In this document: positions 34,801-46,535 of the stretch, one piece after another | Layout: each line of letters starts with the position of its first letter | Numbering within the stretch: the stretch's first letter is position 1 | DNA from: Heliocidaris erythrogramma | Taxonomy: Eukaryota > Echinodermata > Echinoidea > Camarodonta > Echinometridae | DNA: 64,000 nt | Assembly: GCA_025617745.1 (NCBI GenBank) | Contig: CM046863.1 | Location: forward strand, 4,908,160 to 4,972,159 | Direction of reading: 5' to 3' | Position numbers and translations under genes: made by a program | The notes under the pieces: generated by a model | The model's database searches: none | What the model was told of the DNA's origin: nothing | Seen by the model: only the letters and a program-made list of their open reading frames with translations

Positions 34801-35749
34801 TACACTGTAAATCACAGATATTGAAGAAAGCATACACTACGTTTATTTTTGTCATTGACCGAGCTGATAGGATTAAAAACATACATGCTGATGATTATTC
34901 ACATTGGCGGAACATTACAAATACGCTTCAAAAGAAGAAAAAAAACATAAAAAAGCATGCACTTAAACATAAACATCGGTATTATTTATATTGTCAAGAT
35001 AGCATACTCCCCACTACAAGATAATGATTTTCATTGTAAAGGTGTGCATTATTTCCCCTTAAATGCGTAGAAACAATGGCAATAGCAAAATATTTAACAT
35101 TCTAAAAACTGACCTTGAACAGAATCTTAAAGATTTTTTATTAGTAAACGATAGGTCCATCGAAGCACAAAGAACCGAAATTAGAACTGCGTTATAGGCC
35201 TCCTCATATTGTGTATATTATATATATTTATCTGGTTTTGAGTAAAAACTTTGATGTACAGGAAATGTTTGCAGGTTGTATTTACAAACACAAAGATATT
35301 GTATTTTAAAGCCCTTCTAACATTATGATAAACTATTTTTTAAAGGAATGGTAGAAGGTGTTTTTTTTTCAAAGATGGACGTAATGAATTCTGAATCGAT
35401 TACACAGGATGCACTCTTGAATAGTCATTTTCCAAATATGTGGTTTGCAAGCTAATAATCAACCCAAACTCTTTATGAATAACGAAAAAATAACCCAAAG
35501 CAATGTACATGTACATGTATATTAGCTAAGAAATTCAAATTCAAATCAGACTCCATTTATGTATGTAGATGTAAAAAAAAATCTGATTATCTTCTGACAA
35601 ATTTCCATATATACAGTTGTTGCAAAAATTATTACTGGACTATTAGTTGACCTTTAAGCCGTTTTCATTCTACAGTATGCATTAAGGTCATATTTACATG
35701 AAAGTCAAAGTCATTATGCTATTTTCATCATTTGAAAAGTGAAACTGAA

Positions 35750-36706
35750 ATGGGAAGTTCAGCCATGAAATAACTGGCTGCTTTCAACAGAAGCTGAAAA
35801 TCAGACAAACAGATCAAAAGCAGTTTGAGGAAAATCAGTCAACTAATAAGAAAGTTATGATTTTTCTGTGACATGAAAAACTGGGGAAAACAATGAAACT
35901 CGATTTCAACAGAAGCAGCAAAATCGGACGAACAGATTAAAAAAAGTTTGATGAAAATCGTACAACTAAATAAGAAAGTTATGAATTTATTATGACGTGG
36001 AAAACAATAAAAACCACTAGAAAAATTGACAACTTATATTATGAGAATCATATGTCATGGGTACATTACTAATAATGGTATCGTAATATGTAAAGCGCTT
36101 TGATATTAGTTTACTTCTGAAAAGCGCTATATAAATAGACGTTATTATTATTATTAACCATTTATTTTGTTTATATTAGTACTACGAAATTATATTTTTT
36201 GGTCAATATTATGATTTCTTCAGAACTTAAACCAAGATATTTTTATAGTTATATACTTGTACATGTATACTCCTTCATAACATATATCATGAACTAAAAA
36301 TATTGATTTTCGCAATATGTTTTTAAATTTCTTTGAATATTTTTTTAAATCATATTTTCCAATTTCTTTTATTATAATTATTAAGTATGGGTTAATGTAC
36401 ATGAAGAACATTATTTACTATAACTATATTTCGGTTTAAGTGTTGAGAAAATCATATATTTGGGGGAAAAATGACAAATTGTATTATTAATATAAACAAA
36501 ATAAATGGTTAGAAGTGAACCCATGACGTCACAAACTCATAATCAAGTTGCAAATATGCCAATTGGTTTCCCCAGTTTTCCACGTCATAATAAATTCATA
36601 ACCTTCTTATTAGTTGTCCGATATTTCTCAAACTTTTTATAAAATCTGTTCGTCCGATTTTTCTGCTTCTGTTGAAATCAAGTTATATCAATGCTGGACC
36701 TCCCCT
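35750..36706. mobile_element. TTAA-type element with internal inverted repeats, 957 bp
   Basis: Ends ATGGGAAGTTCAGCC (35750) and GCTGGACCTCCCCT (to 36706), with TTAA at 36707-36710 and a one-base-changed TGAA at 35746-35749. Inner arms 35930-36005 (AGAAGCAGCAAAATCGGACGAAC... to ATGAATTTATTATGACGTGG) are complemented at 36575-36680. Spacer B (about 52945) and the T4 3' flank (about 43190) both read AAACTTAATGGTGTACG-like sequence without it, so it is an insertion. A smaller repeat ending AAGCGCTATATAAATAGACG then (TTA)n lies inside at 36085-36160. Confidence 0.7.
36085..36162 (+). repeat. Dispersed repeat 3' end with AGCGCTATATAAAT and (TTA)n
   Basis: AAGCGCTTTGATA...AAAAGCGCTATATAAATAGACG followed by TTATTATTATTATTA. 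The same end in reverse orientation lies at 49316-49350 (AATAATAATAA...ATTTATATAGCGCTC), indicating a dispersed family whose 3' end carries this motif. Confidence 0.6.
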
Positions 36707-37339
36707 TTAATGGTGGACGATTACAACATAAATATATAACAGTAGGGCAGAACTTCACAGCTTAGCTCATGCAGTGCGACTGGGTAAACTCTTACCACTG
36801 GGAATGTTCACTCTTTTTAGGAGCCCACTACACATGAACATCAATCTCCAGCAACTATTGAACATCAAAACAGAATGTTTGTCCTGTACCTAAAATCATT
36901 TATACAATAATTCGTAAGAAATCAGAAATATTAACCACAACTATAACGTTCAGTTATAATTATGCCGAGACGAAAGACCGGTTCGTAGTACGGACATTGT
37001 ACAAATGATCCTAAATACCCAGAGATCTTTTGAATATGGAGAGGTCTTACTTTGTGGCTTGTAGAAAAAGCAATCCCAAAATAATGGAGGTGCTTCATTT
37101 TTTAAACTATTTAATGCACAAAAAATAATCGTTACAAGTCATAACTTCCATGAGCACGTATCAAGATGGTTTTTTTTTACAAGTTGGTTCAAATGACCTT
37201 GCTCTGCCTGCTCATACAGTATCTTAGAACTGGTCTATAACAAAGATTTTTAAAAAAGGATACTTTCTATCATTGTGTTTACAATGAAACCCGTACAAAT
37301 CACAATAACAATAAAAATGCTTATTGTTTGTTGATGGAA

Positions 37340-37850
37340 ACGAAGGCGAGTTGGCTCAGTCAGTAAAGCGTCTGCCTGCATTGAACGGAAATTCATGTGT
37401 TCGAATTCACCCGCCGGATGACTGAAGCCTGCGTTTTTGTATTAATGTGCCTATCCCTTGTTTCACATACGCATGCAGGAAAACACTCTAACCCTCGGAT
37501 AGGACGTTAAATGGAGGCCCCGTGTTAATGGACAGTCACCACCTTTGCCGTTAAGAACCCACTGCAATGAACAGTGGATGGGAAACCCTGGTGTAGAAAT
37601 ACACCTGCATACCTCAATTAGTTATACCGGGAAGAGAGAACCTAGGGTTACAGTGATTCAGTTCGCTTTCACCCTCCCAGGAACATGATAATGGTGATGA
37701 TGGTGATGATGATGATGCTAATAATGATGAGAATAATAATAATAATAATAATGATAACAATAATAGTAATAATAGTTACAATGTTAATAATAATAATAAT
37801 GATAATGATAATAATAATAATGATAACAATAATTATTTTAATTTTTTTCA
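37340..37850 (+). mobile_element. tRNA-derived SINE, copy A
   Basis: The head has a pol III A box (TGGCTCAGTCAGTAAAGCG, 37352-37370) and a B box (TGTTCGAATTC, 37398-37408). The body includes GGATAGGACGTTAAATGGAG (about 37497) and ends near GTTACAGTGATTCAGTTCGC (37650); the tail is ATG/ATA microsatellite to about 37845. It is in spacer A and matches the SINE at 53601-54430. Confidence 0.82.
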
Positions 37851-38315
37851 TATCGTTTTTTGTCTTTTGGGGTTTTTTCACATTCAGATACTGGAATGTT
37901 TTTTATCATTATGCTTTGACCGATTTCGAGACCTGAATTATGACTAAAAAGGACTTAATTATAATTTCATTTTTCATCATAACATATCTTGTTGATATTT
38001 TAGGGGATTAACTTTTCCTCTCAGTTTGAACATCAGCCTTCACATTTACCCACATATCCTGTCTTTGTGTCAGAAATAAGAGCATACATATGTTCTCACT
38101 CAACACATCAGCTAACAGGTGAAAGAAAATTAATAGTCCGACATTTATTCTTATACCGTGTTCTTTGATATCATTCAACTTGCTGATTAATAACTGATAC
38201 AATACTTCTTTTTTTCTTTTAATCTGAAAAGGTTCTTCTTCACTATGAAATACAAATATAAAAAAATTAAGTCTCCATTTCAATTGGTCTTTATGAACAT
38301 GTTTGTTATCATAAT

Positions 38316-39976
38316 TTACACAATGAACATTTTCTTGTACATAAGGAGCTTCTCTCCGTTACACGCTACAAGGTTACCAGAAGGAGTTACGAGCCATGGG
38401 CTGACATACTGAGTGCGAACTGAATCCACGTATGTAATGATCCTCCTTGCCTGGATGTTACCATCACATGACACCTGACCAATTGTGTACATACCAAGCA
38501 CTCGATCCCAGTATGTGATGTAGACTGTGTTGGTCAGTTTATTAACATAATACCATGACGAGACCCACTCATCACAGTGTATGACAGCTTTCTCTTCTCC
38601 TGATCGTGAGATGACAGTGAATTCTTTCGCATATGTCGGCACAACGATATCAATGGATGACAAGGCTTGTATCCTATCATACACCACCTTGCAATGCATC
38701 GTAATGGTGTTCACTATCTTACCATCAGCGGGGTCGATGACGTAGATATTAGACTGACCGAGCTGAGCAGCGAGGATCTTCCCATTCCTGTCAACATCAA
38801 CATACACTGTATTAGTATGAAGGGATTTATTCTTCGGTATATTGATGTTTCTAATCACTCCCATTGTCTGTCATAGAGAGTGATATATCCATCCAATGTG
38901 TCATCCATGGATAATACGCTCCTTTTGCCACATACTATCACGTTGCTGTCTATGGTGGCACATGATATAATAGACATGTTAGGATCTCCTTCAATGACTT
39001 TCTCTGTGTGTTCACTGCTGAGATTTGTAACATAACATGCCTTGTCTCTGCCGTCAGTCACACATATCTTATCATCACTAATCAAACCATGCACACATGG
39101 GTCATTAACGATCGATGGAATGTCGAATTGACTTGACAAGCTCCCATTTACCGATATAGCCATCAATCCTCGCATAGTGTTCCCCCACCTAATTTACCCT
39201 CAACAAACTTCACTCTCTGAACTTCTCCTTGTATTTGATCAAGATAGTCGGCCACATCTTGATGAACATTTGCACTCAAACTCTCATCAAGTGATACAAT
39301 TACTTGAGGAGCTTCATTCACTAATGTTTTATCATCTTGTTTGATCCGTGTAATCTTGCAACGCATATTATCCATAGTGCCGATAGCGAGCTGGGTTTTA
39401 CTTTTGAGATCTTCCATCTTTTTGTAAACCATCTTTAATTATCTTTGTCTCTGTCATAAATCTAGCTTGGTTTTCTTCCATAATTTGTTGTTGCTTTTCT
39501 GCTTCTTCGTTACAAGCTTTGATCCGTTTGTCCCTCTTCTCGTTGATGATTCGTATTTCCTCATCCGCCTCCTCGTTGATCAAATGAATCTCCTCCTGCT
39601 CTTTGATTTTCAAACTCTGCAATTTGCCTTTGTATGTGGCATCAACCTCATCATTGATTGACTGAAGATGATTACTTGCAGAAGCTGCACAGGACTGCAT
39701 TTTAGAATCAAGTTTTTCCAAGCATTTCTTCGTTTCTTCTATCCCAACCCGCTTATTGTCTAGCTTTCTCCCCATCTCCAAGATGACATCTCCGATGTTA
39801 TCAAGATGACATGGTTTTTGATGGTCTTTGGTAGCACATGGGTGACAAAGAGGGATCTCATGATCTTTACAGTAGAATTTGATTGGTTCACCGTGTATGT
39901 CACATGACCATGTCATGTCATGACCTTTTCTGGGTCTCAGTTCAACATGGTTATCTCTCGGAAATCTGGACGCCAT
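38316..39976 (-). pseudogene. T3: B-box/coiled-coil/propeller paralogue, three or more frameshifts
   Basis: From the ATG at 39976 (MASRFPRDN) the B-box (CDIHGEPIKFYCKDH, LCHPC, KDH) and coiled coil read cleanly to about 39430; the rest needs frame changes near 39410, 39170 (an extra C in a C-run) and 38860. Pieces at 39163-39432, 38855-39175 and 38316-38864 then complete the propeller (NIYVIDPADGK, ISRSGEEK, LVTPSGNLVACNGEK) to the usual terminal IV stop. At the N-terminus it is closest to T4. Some lesions lie in homopolymers next to an assembly gap, so part may be sequence error; as given it cannot make a full-length protein. An acceptor TTATTTGCAG lies at about 40018-40009. No first exon was found, perhaps because of the gap. 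Confidence 0.82.
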
Positions 39977-40355
39977 CGTGCTTTCTATTATTTTACATGA
40001 ACGGCAGTCTGCAAATAATGAATAAGAAAAAAATGTTATTTGGTTCATAGAACGCTTTTTTAACGTAGTAATACAAACACAATAAAAAGCACAAAACAAA
40101 AATGATACGAAAGAGACCTTAACCAAAGGAAATAGGAAATGGGAGAGAAAGTAAAGTTGGATTTACATGTAAATTAACTAAATCAGGGTCGGATCCAGGA
40201 TAAGGGGTGGCACACAAATGCAGGTTTGTCAACTTTTGGAAAAGGTAGACCCTAGACCCGTATTTTTTGGTCTTGCCAGCTTCTCGAAAAGTCGCTGGGG
40301 GGGGGGGGGGGTTATGGGGGTGCAGTTTCCCTCCATAATTCTCCGACAAGCAAAA

Positions 40356-40855
40356 NNNNNNNNNNNNNNNNNNNNNNNNNNNNNNNNNNNNNNNNNNNNN
40401 NNNNNNNNNNNNNNNNNNNNNNNNNNNNNNNNNNNNNNNNNNNNNNNNNNNNNNNNNNNNNNNNNNNNNNNNNNNNNNNNNNNNNNNNNNNNNNNNNNNN
40501 NNNNNNNNNNNNNNNNNNNNNNNNNNNNNNNNNNNNNNNNNNNNNNNNNNNNNNNNNNNNNNNNNNNNNNNNNNNNNNNNNNNNNNNNNNNNNNNNNNNN
40601 NNNNNNNNNNNNNNNNNNNNNNNNNNNNNNNNNNNNNNNNNNNNNNNNNNNNNNNNNNNNNNNNNNNNNNNNNNNNNNNNNNNNNNNNNNNNNNNNNNNN
40701 NNNNNNNNNNNNNNNNNNNNNNNNNNNNNNNNNNNNNNNNNNNNNNNNNNNNNNNNNNNNNNNNNNNNNNNNNNNNNNNNNNNNNNNNNNNNNNNNNNNN
40801 NNNNNNNNNNNNNNNNNNNNNNNNNNNNNNNNNNNNNNNNNNNNNNNNNNNNNNN
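40356..40855. other. Assembly gap (500 Ns)
   Basis: A run of exactly 500 N, which usually marks a gap of estimated or unknown size. Long frames spanning it are artefacts. Confidence 0.99.
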
Positions 40856-42341
40856 TTGTTTTATTTTAAGGCATTGTAAAACACAACCACTTTTTAGAAT
40901 TTTCAATGAGAAATTTTCTTCAGACCTGCTTCAGATCAGACTTGTCTTTAGTCTTTATTAAATATTAATCCGTCATAAATATAGTAGGCCTAGTACTATG
41001 GGACTGGCAATTATGAATTACTACTCGTGACACATATGTTTAACATGCAGCTGTAAATAATACTTTGATAATAATTTATTCCAAACTTTTTATTAATTTA
41101 CCTTTGCAAGATATTGCTGAAGACGTCGAGTTTGCAGCCTAAACGATGCAAGTCTTGCGAGATTCAAGCGCTAGCGACGGCAAAGCCAAACGCGGTGCGG
41201 TGCCGATATGGCAGCAACGATTAAACCATGTAGTCTATAATACTCTATGGAAAACACACACAGAATAAGTCCACGCGCATGCGTACAAACCTTCTTCTTC
41301 TTCTTGATTTGTTTTTGTTTGGCAATCAGTCATAATTGACTATTTTTGCCGCACACTATACATAATTATGTAGACCTACGTAACATTTTTTTCTCCCTTT
41401 AATATCGGTATTCTTTAACGAGAGAAAAAACACACACATAACCATATGCACACACCCCCACAAACACATACATTTCATTTTTAGACTAGTTTACATGACC
41501 TTGTTTTTTCTCTTTTGTTGTTGTTGTTGTTCTTTCAATGCAAGAGCTAGAGAAAGGGGGAATTATGAAAAAGAGAATGAAGCCAACACTCCAAATGATA
41601 CACAAATAAATTTTAAACAAAAGGTTAATTTGGACAACAAAGAAACAGACAAAGCAAGAAGAGCTCCCTCCCACACCCGTACCACAGTGCGGGTGTACGG
41701 CTGTCCCGTTGATGGGTCACATGGGGACACATGGACCCACCAACATCTGTGAAGTCTCGATCTTTCCCGGAGACAGCCGCCTTTAACCTACCTACGGGGG
41801 GAAAAACAGGGGAACTTGCAGAAGGGAGCCCTTCCTCCTCCTATCATGCCTCCTGGTCAGTCATCTAGTCCCCTGATAGTCTTTGCTCAAGTGACACTAT
41901 TGGCAATTTCGACGCGTTAGGGTTACGGGAAAAAAAATCGCAGCCGGGGGACAAATCACGACTGTCTGTGCGTTGGTCACCGTACATGGCGCTGTAGGGC
42001 GCGCCCTGGCGATAAAGCACGCCAAAATGCAATTTGTAAACAACAAACGATCTGCCTGTACCGCTTCACTATTCTCTTCAAGAAGTGAAGTGGGAGTAAT
42101 TTACTCAAAATACTCACTACTCAAAATAAAACACATCAGCAAATTATGCACGTGTGACGTAAATGTTTACATTTACTGTATTGTGACACAGCGGAAGCAG
42201 TTCTTCGTCTCCACTTTTCGGGCATGCGCACACACAATATGCGTTTGCCGGGGAATGTCCCGCTAAACGGGGGATAGTCTGAACGGGGGGACAATCAACA
42301 GAAGGTTCAACATCAAAATGATGTGAGAACAGAGCAAAGAA
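40856..42341. other. Intergenic, no gene recognised
   Basis: Mixed sequence with a (GTT)n run (41515-41533), two GC-richer stretches (41660-41900, 41930-42020) and a small inverted repeat (GGGGAATGTCCCGCTAAACGGGG region, 42252-42275). No RNA gene or protein family recognised. Confidence 0.5.
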
Positions 42342-42739
42342 CAAAAAACTATTTCAAGTTACCTTACATTGGCAACCCATCTTAGGAACTTGAAAAGAAA
42401 CTGAAATCAATGGCCAAACAATACTGTAAAGATCTTTCTATTATAATTTCTTTTTCGTCATTTAAACTCAATTCTTTGTTATCTGTTAAAGATTCCAATC
42501 CCCAAGAGCTCCGTGCTCGTGCTATATATCAATTCACCTGTGCGAGATGTAAGGCTCGTTACATTGGCCAGACCAAACGTCATTATATAACACGAGTACA
42601 GGAGCACTTGGGGAAGGACAAAAACTCTCACGTCTACAAACACTTACAATCTTCAAAACAATGTCTATCAGAATGTAACGCACAAAGCTTCAAAATACTG
42701 GACAGATTTTCAACTCAAAATAAAAGAAGGCCTATATAG
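42342..42739 (+). pseudogene. Penelope-like element: GIY-YIG endonuclease remnant
   Basis: Frame 42410-42739, extendable upstream through one TAG stop (near 42388) to a YFKLPYIGNPS segment, is typical of the region between RT and endonuclease in Penelope-like elements. The GIY-YIG core follows: YQFTCARCKARYIGQTKRH, then RVQEHLGKDKNSHVYKHLQ and a C-terminal FKILDRFSTQNKRRPI. The CARC pair plus GQTKRH is a hallmark of the Penelope-type endonuclease, which nicks target DNA for priming. The RT domain is absent, so this is a 5'-truncated copy. Confidence 0.85.
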
Positions 42740-42856
42740 TTAACAATATAAGGTGTGTTGCTTTCTATTTAACTGTATGTATTGTTCACCTAGGTCCTTA
42801 ACCAGACAGGTCCCTCACCCCATTAAGTACATTTTGACACACCTTATATTGTTAAC
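42739..42856. repeat. Perfect 20-bp inverted repeat, 78-bp spacer
   Basis: GTTAACAATATAAGGTGTGT at 42739-42758 and its exact complement at 42837-42856. It starts immediately after the end of the GIY-YIG frame. It could be a small MITE of 118 bp or a structured part of the Penelope-like 3' region. Confidence 0.85.
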
Positions 42857-42926
42857 TGTTCATGTTATTTAGTATTATGTAATATGAAAGTATATATAGC
42901 ACCGTCTCTGTTGTAAAAGAATCAGG

Positions 42927-42952
42927 CTGATAATGGAGTATGACTCCGAAAC
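42927..42952 (+). ncRNA. Degenerate hammerhead-ribozyme-like motif in Penelope-like 3' region
   Basis: CTGATAAT, then a GGAG/CTCC stem with TATGA loop, then GAAAC. Hammerhead ribozymes have CUGANGA, stem II and GAAA in this order and are known from Penelope-like elements. Here the G of CUGANGA is A, which should abolish catalysis, and stems I and III are not evident, so this is at best a relic. Confidence 0.35.
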
Positions 42953-42989
42953 ATGTTCCGTTTCAAAACTTATGTCTTCTTTGTCGTTT

Positions 42990-43771
42990 TTATAAAAAAA
43001 AATAAATAATCAGCTTGATTATGTGCGAACAAAATAATGTACAGATGTTGCAGAAACGCATTATTCGACATGACTTGAATTTCATTTTCTGTTACAATTA
43101 GAATGTATTATCAACAACTAGCAGAAGGTGAAAGTCATTATACAAAATATTTTTCATCCTTTGAAAAGTGGTAACAAACTTAAAATGGTGTATAATTACA
43201 ATATAAATATATAAATAGTAAGGCCTTTTGTTCAGAGCTTAAACTTTTCTGAGGAGTCCACTAAAATTATTAATCCTCATTTACTATTCTGCATGGAAGG
43301 ATATCCGTTGTCCTTTACATAAAATAATTCATACAAGAATTCAGAAAAATCAGAAAAAATGTACAACTATAACGTTCAGTTATATGCCTAGACAAAAGAT
43401 CGGTTCGTAGTTACCACATGGTACATGGCCGTAAATATGCTAAAAATATTTGAATATTTTGAATATGGGGAGGTTCTACTTTGTGTTTTGAGAATAATCA
43501 CCTACAATGTAAGGGAATAGTAATGAAAATCCCCCATTTCCAATTTTAAAAAAGAACACATCCACAAGATAATCATGGAATGCATCATTGATGTAGTAAT
43601 CAATAATGATTACAAGTCATCAACTGGTCATAACTTTTATAATTTGGACCAAAGGGGAATTTTGTTATAGTTTCTGGTTTTTTTTTTAAGCAGAACGAAC
43701 CCCATTCTTATTACAGTTAATTAATTTTTCCTCTCATTTTGAAGGTCAGCCTTCACTTAATCACCCCCCCC

Positions 43772-43805
<34 letters not shown>

Positions 43806-44226
43806 AGATCTTCTCATTGTGTCAGAAATAAGGGCAGACATAATTCTTACTCTGAATGACAAGTTTAGCAAATAACAATTACATACGAAGAGAATGCTAA
43901 AATGTGAATTTCTTTTCCCGTTTTTCTTGTGTCATGATAACATTTAATCTATCTAGATCTGGATCTGGAGGTATATATGATGCAGGGCCCTATTGCTGAA
44001 TTGAGAAATTCACTGATTTTTTAACCAACGCACCGCCTAGATGAAAGTTTACATGTTTTGTTCGAAAGTTCATTCTTTGGTTTTTCTTCACTATTAAATA
44101 GAAATATGAGAATCGAGTCTCCGTTTCGACTGGTCTCTATGGGATTTGTAGGAAATCAAATTGGCCTATTTTACACTTTATGTTAAATAACATTATGATG
44201 TATTCAAGGTAGTAGTGTTATGAAAC
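42990..44226. other. T4 downstream flank, homologous to spacer 3' ends; no gene
   Basis: Blocks match spacers A and B upstream of T3/T5 ends: GTTCAGTTATATGCC...GACAAAAGATCGGTTCGTAG (43373), TTTTTCCTCTCATTTTGAAGG (43729) and TGTGTCAGAAATAAGGGCA (43819). C-run plus (CA)n at 43763-43802. The SINE found in A and B at this point is missing here. Confidence 0.65.
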
Positions 44227-45885
44227 TCACACAATGAAACTCTTCTTGCAAACAAGGAGCTTGTCCCCATTACAAGCTACAAAGTTACCAGAAGGGGTTA
44301 CGAGGCATGGCCTATCCCAGTGACACAGATGAGATTTCTTGTATTTCACGATCCTCCTTGCCTGGTTGTCACCATCACACGACACCTGATCAACTGCAAA
44401 GATATGACGCTCTTCATCCATGTATGTGATGTAGAGAGTGTCTGTCAGTTTGTCAACCGAGCACCATGGGTCGTACCAATCATCACATTGTATGACAACC
44501 TTTGTTTCTCCTGATCTTACGATGACAGTAAATTCATTCGTTCTTGTCTTCATAACGATTTCACCTGATGACAAGGCTTGTATCCCACCAGACACTTCCT
44601 TGTCCTGCATCGTAATAGTGTTCACTATCTTACCATCAGCAGGGTTGATGACGTATATATTAGACTGACCGCGCTGAGCAGCGAGGATCATCCCATTCCT
44701 GTCAACATCAACGTACACCGTACTGGAATAGGATTTATTTTTCGGTATTGCGATATCTCTAATCACCCTCCATTGTCTGTCATAGAGAGTGATACATTCA
44801 TCCAAGCCATCACCCTTGCAATCTCCTCTCCACTTGCCACATACTATTACGTTGCTATCTATGGGGGCACATGAGGTAATACACATGCTACTATCTTCTT
44901 CAGTGACTTTCTCTGTGTGTTCAGTACTGATATTTGTGACATACACGGTATTGCCAAGGGAATCTACCACAACCTCATCATTGCTGATCAAACCACGTAC
45001 ACCATATGGCTCATTAACGATCGATGGAATGTCGATTAACTTGACAAGCTCCCATTTGCCCACATAGCCATCGATCCTGCTGCAGTGTTCCCCACCCACT
45101 TCACCCTCGACAAACTTCACTCTCTGAACTTTACGCTGTATTCGGTCAAGATAGTCGACCACATCTCGATGAACATTGGAACTTAAACTCTCATCAAGTG
45201 ATGCTATTACTTGAGGAGCTTCATTCACTAATGTTTTATCATCTTGTTTGATCCGTGTAATCTTGCAACTCATATTATCCATAGTACCGATTGCTTGCTG
45301 GTTTTTACTTTTGAGATCTTCTATCCTTTTGGCAACCACTCCACTAATTGTCTTTATCTCTGACATGACTTTTGCTTGTGTTTCATTGATGATTAGTTGT
45401 TGTTGTGCTGTTTTTGTATTACTTGCTTTGATCCGTTTGTCCCTCTTCTTGTTGATGATTCGAATTTCCTCATCCGCCTCCTCGTTGATCAAACGAATTT
45501 CCCCCCGCTGTTGGTCTTTCAAACTCTTTAATTTGCCATCGAATGTGGCGTTAATATTATTATTGACTGTTTGGATATAGTCACTTGTAAGAGCTGAACA
45601 ATTAAGTATTTTAGATTCCAGTTTCTGCAAGCCTGTTTTTCTTTGTTCTGTTTCCATTAGTTTGTTTTCTAGCTTTCCCCGTATCTCCAAGATGACATCT
45701 CCGATGTTATCAAGATGACATGGTTTCTGGTGATCTTTGGTAGCGCATGGATGACAAATTGGGATCTCGTGTTCTTTACAGTAGAATTTGATTGGTTCCC
45801 CATGTATGTCACATGACCATGTCATGTCATGACCTTTTCTCGTTCTAAGTTGAACCTGGTTTTCTCTAAGAAACCTAGACGCCAT
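44227..45885 (-). CDS. T4: intact RING-less B-box/coiled-coil/beta-propeller protein (TRIM-like)
   Basis: One uninterrupted frame of 552 residues from the ATG at 45885. Residues 25-57 form a B-box type 2 zinc finger with ligands C25, H28, C36, H39, C44, C47, H52 and H57. Residues about 65-225 are strongly coiled-coil (LINEEADEEIRIINKKRDKR). From about 255 to the end the sequence has beta-propeller/NHL-like repeats (YVTNIS, ITLYDRQW, YVDVDRNGMILAAQ, NIYVINPADGK, GGIQALSSGEI, LYITYMDEE, LVTPSGNFVACNG). There is no RING domain, so ligase activity is not expected from this protein alone; TRIM-like proteins of this layout act in the cytoplasm as oligomeric adaptors, often in innate immunity (family knowledge). 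It is the only one of five tandem paralogues that is fully open, so it is the likely functional member. Confidence 0.92.
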   Translation of the reverse strand: MASRFLRENQVQLRTRKGHDMTWSCDIHGEPIKFYCKEHEIPICHPCATKDHQKPCHLDNIGDVILEIRGKLENKLMETEQRKTGLQKLESKILNCSALTSDYIQTVNNNINATFDGKLKSLKDQQRGEIRLINEEADEEIRIINKKRDKRIKASNTKTAQQQLIINETQAKVMSEIKTISGVVAKRIEDLKSKNQQAIGTMDNMSCKITRIKQDDKTLVNEAPQVIASLDESLSSNVHRDVVDYLDRIQRKVQRVKFVEGEVGGEHCSRIDGYVGKWELVKLIDIPSIVNEPYGVRGLISNDEVVVDSLGNTVYVTNISTEHTEKVTEEDSSMCITSCAPIDSNVIVCGKWRGDCKGDGLDECITLYDRQWRVIRDIAIPKNKSYSSTVYVDVDRNGMILAAQRGQSNIYVINPADGKIVNTITMQDKEVSGGIQALSSGEIVMKTRTNEFTVIVRSGETKVVIQCDDWYDPWCSVDKLTDTLYITYMDEERHIFAVDQVSCDGDNQARRIVKYKKSHLCHWDRPCLVTPSGNFVACNGDKLLVCKKSFIV

Positions 45886-45917
45886 CGTGTTTTCTATGGT
45901 TTACATGTAACAGAGGT

Positions 45918-46373
45918 CTGCAAAATAAAGAATAAGAACAAATATTACGAAAATGATTTATTTTGGTAGCAGATCACGATATTTTATGCCTCTTTATTTC
46001 ACCATGTATTGGAAACTATTTATAAACCGCGAGCTCTGAAAAGACACTCAAGAAATGAAAGGATAATCTCCTACCCTGAGTCCATTTTCTTCACCTGGGT
46101 AGAGAGTGGAAAATCATATGGCCTCTACAATTAATTTACGATAGTGTCAGCGCTGGCACCCCGTACGTATCAATGCATATTATGATGATTATTCTGTGAT
46201 CAGCGGAATCATTTTATCTCACGAAGCTATCTCTACTCATTGCATGATAAAAATCATGAGATTTAATTTTCAACCGATCGATATGTACACCACCTTCAGT
46301 ATTCTTGTTTTGATCAAATTTTGTTTGCAATCACTACTAGCTCAATACCTTACACAACCAAAGACACGCCTAC
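45918..46373 (-). other. T4 5' UTR intron (456 nt)
   Basis: On the minus strand a donor GTAGGC starts at 46373 after CATCAAG, and a strong acceptor (CTTATTCTTTATTTTGCAG) ends at 45918. The acceptor lies 32 nt upstream of the ATG and is conserved at the same distance in T2 and T3. The homologous T2 donor is GTAAGG. This makes T4 a two-exon gene with a non-coding first exon and a single coding exon. Confidence 0.6.
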
Positions 46374-46535
46374 CTTGATGCTCGACTTGTTTTACTCGAT
46401 GATAGGCGAAGCATGCATATATAATTTGTAATCCTCTAAATATACACTATCATGCACTAAATTCAGATTTGTACAAAATCCGCAGAATAACGCTCAACTG
46501 CCTCGTTCGAAAATGATTTATATTTTTATATCTCG
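46374..46535 (-). promoter_or_regulatory. T4 putative first exon and TATA box
   Basis: On the minus strand a GATATAAAAATATAAAT stretch (complement of 46519-46535) lies about 30 nt upstream of a presumed start near 46490, with the donor at 46374/46373. The corresponding T2 flank has the same CTAAATTCAG, TTGTACAAA and CGCTCA words. Start site inferred. Confidence 0.45.

Larger units (their letters stand above)
31140..38300. repeat. Spacer A: segmental duplication, homologous to 47690-55130
   Basis: Matched landmarks, in the same order in both copies: CTCCTCTCTATCGCAATATA (32369; 47866), the AACTCGGTTTCAGTTG and GCGCCATATTGTGT blocks (32715-32790; 49137-49220), AATACACTGTAAA...GAAGAAAGCATACACT (34800; 50397), TCTGGTTTTGAG...TTGCAAGTT/GTT (35230; 50868), ACTATTAGTTGACCTT (35640; 51139), ATGAACATCAATCTCCAGC (36833; 53107), a SINE (37340; 53601) and the 3' flank of a B-box gene (38004; 54758). 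No host gene was recognised inside it. Confidence 0.87.

Noticed and set aside
37340-37410. tRNA gene
   Set aside because: A and B boxes are present, but there is no cloverleaf acceptor stem, and the unit continues into a SINE body that is repeated at 53601.
39977-40126. N-terminal extension of T3 upstream of MASRF
   Set aside because: The extension runs through the conserved acceptor site (about 40009) and is not shared by the paralogues; the ATG at 39976 matches T4.
40218-40961. Long frames on both strands of over 220 residues
   Set aside because: They run through 500 Ns; the translated part outside the gap has no similarity to anything.
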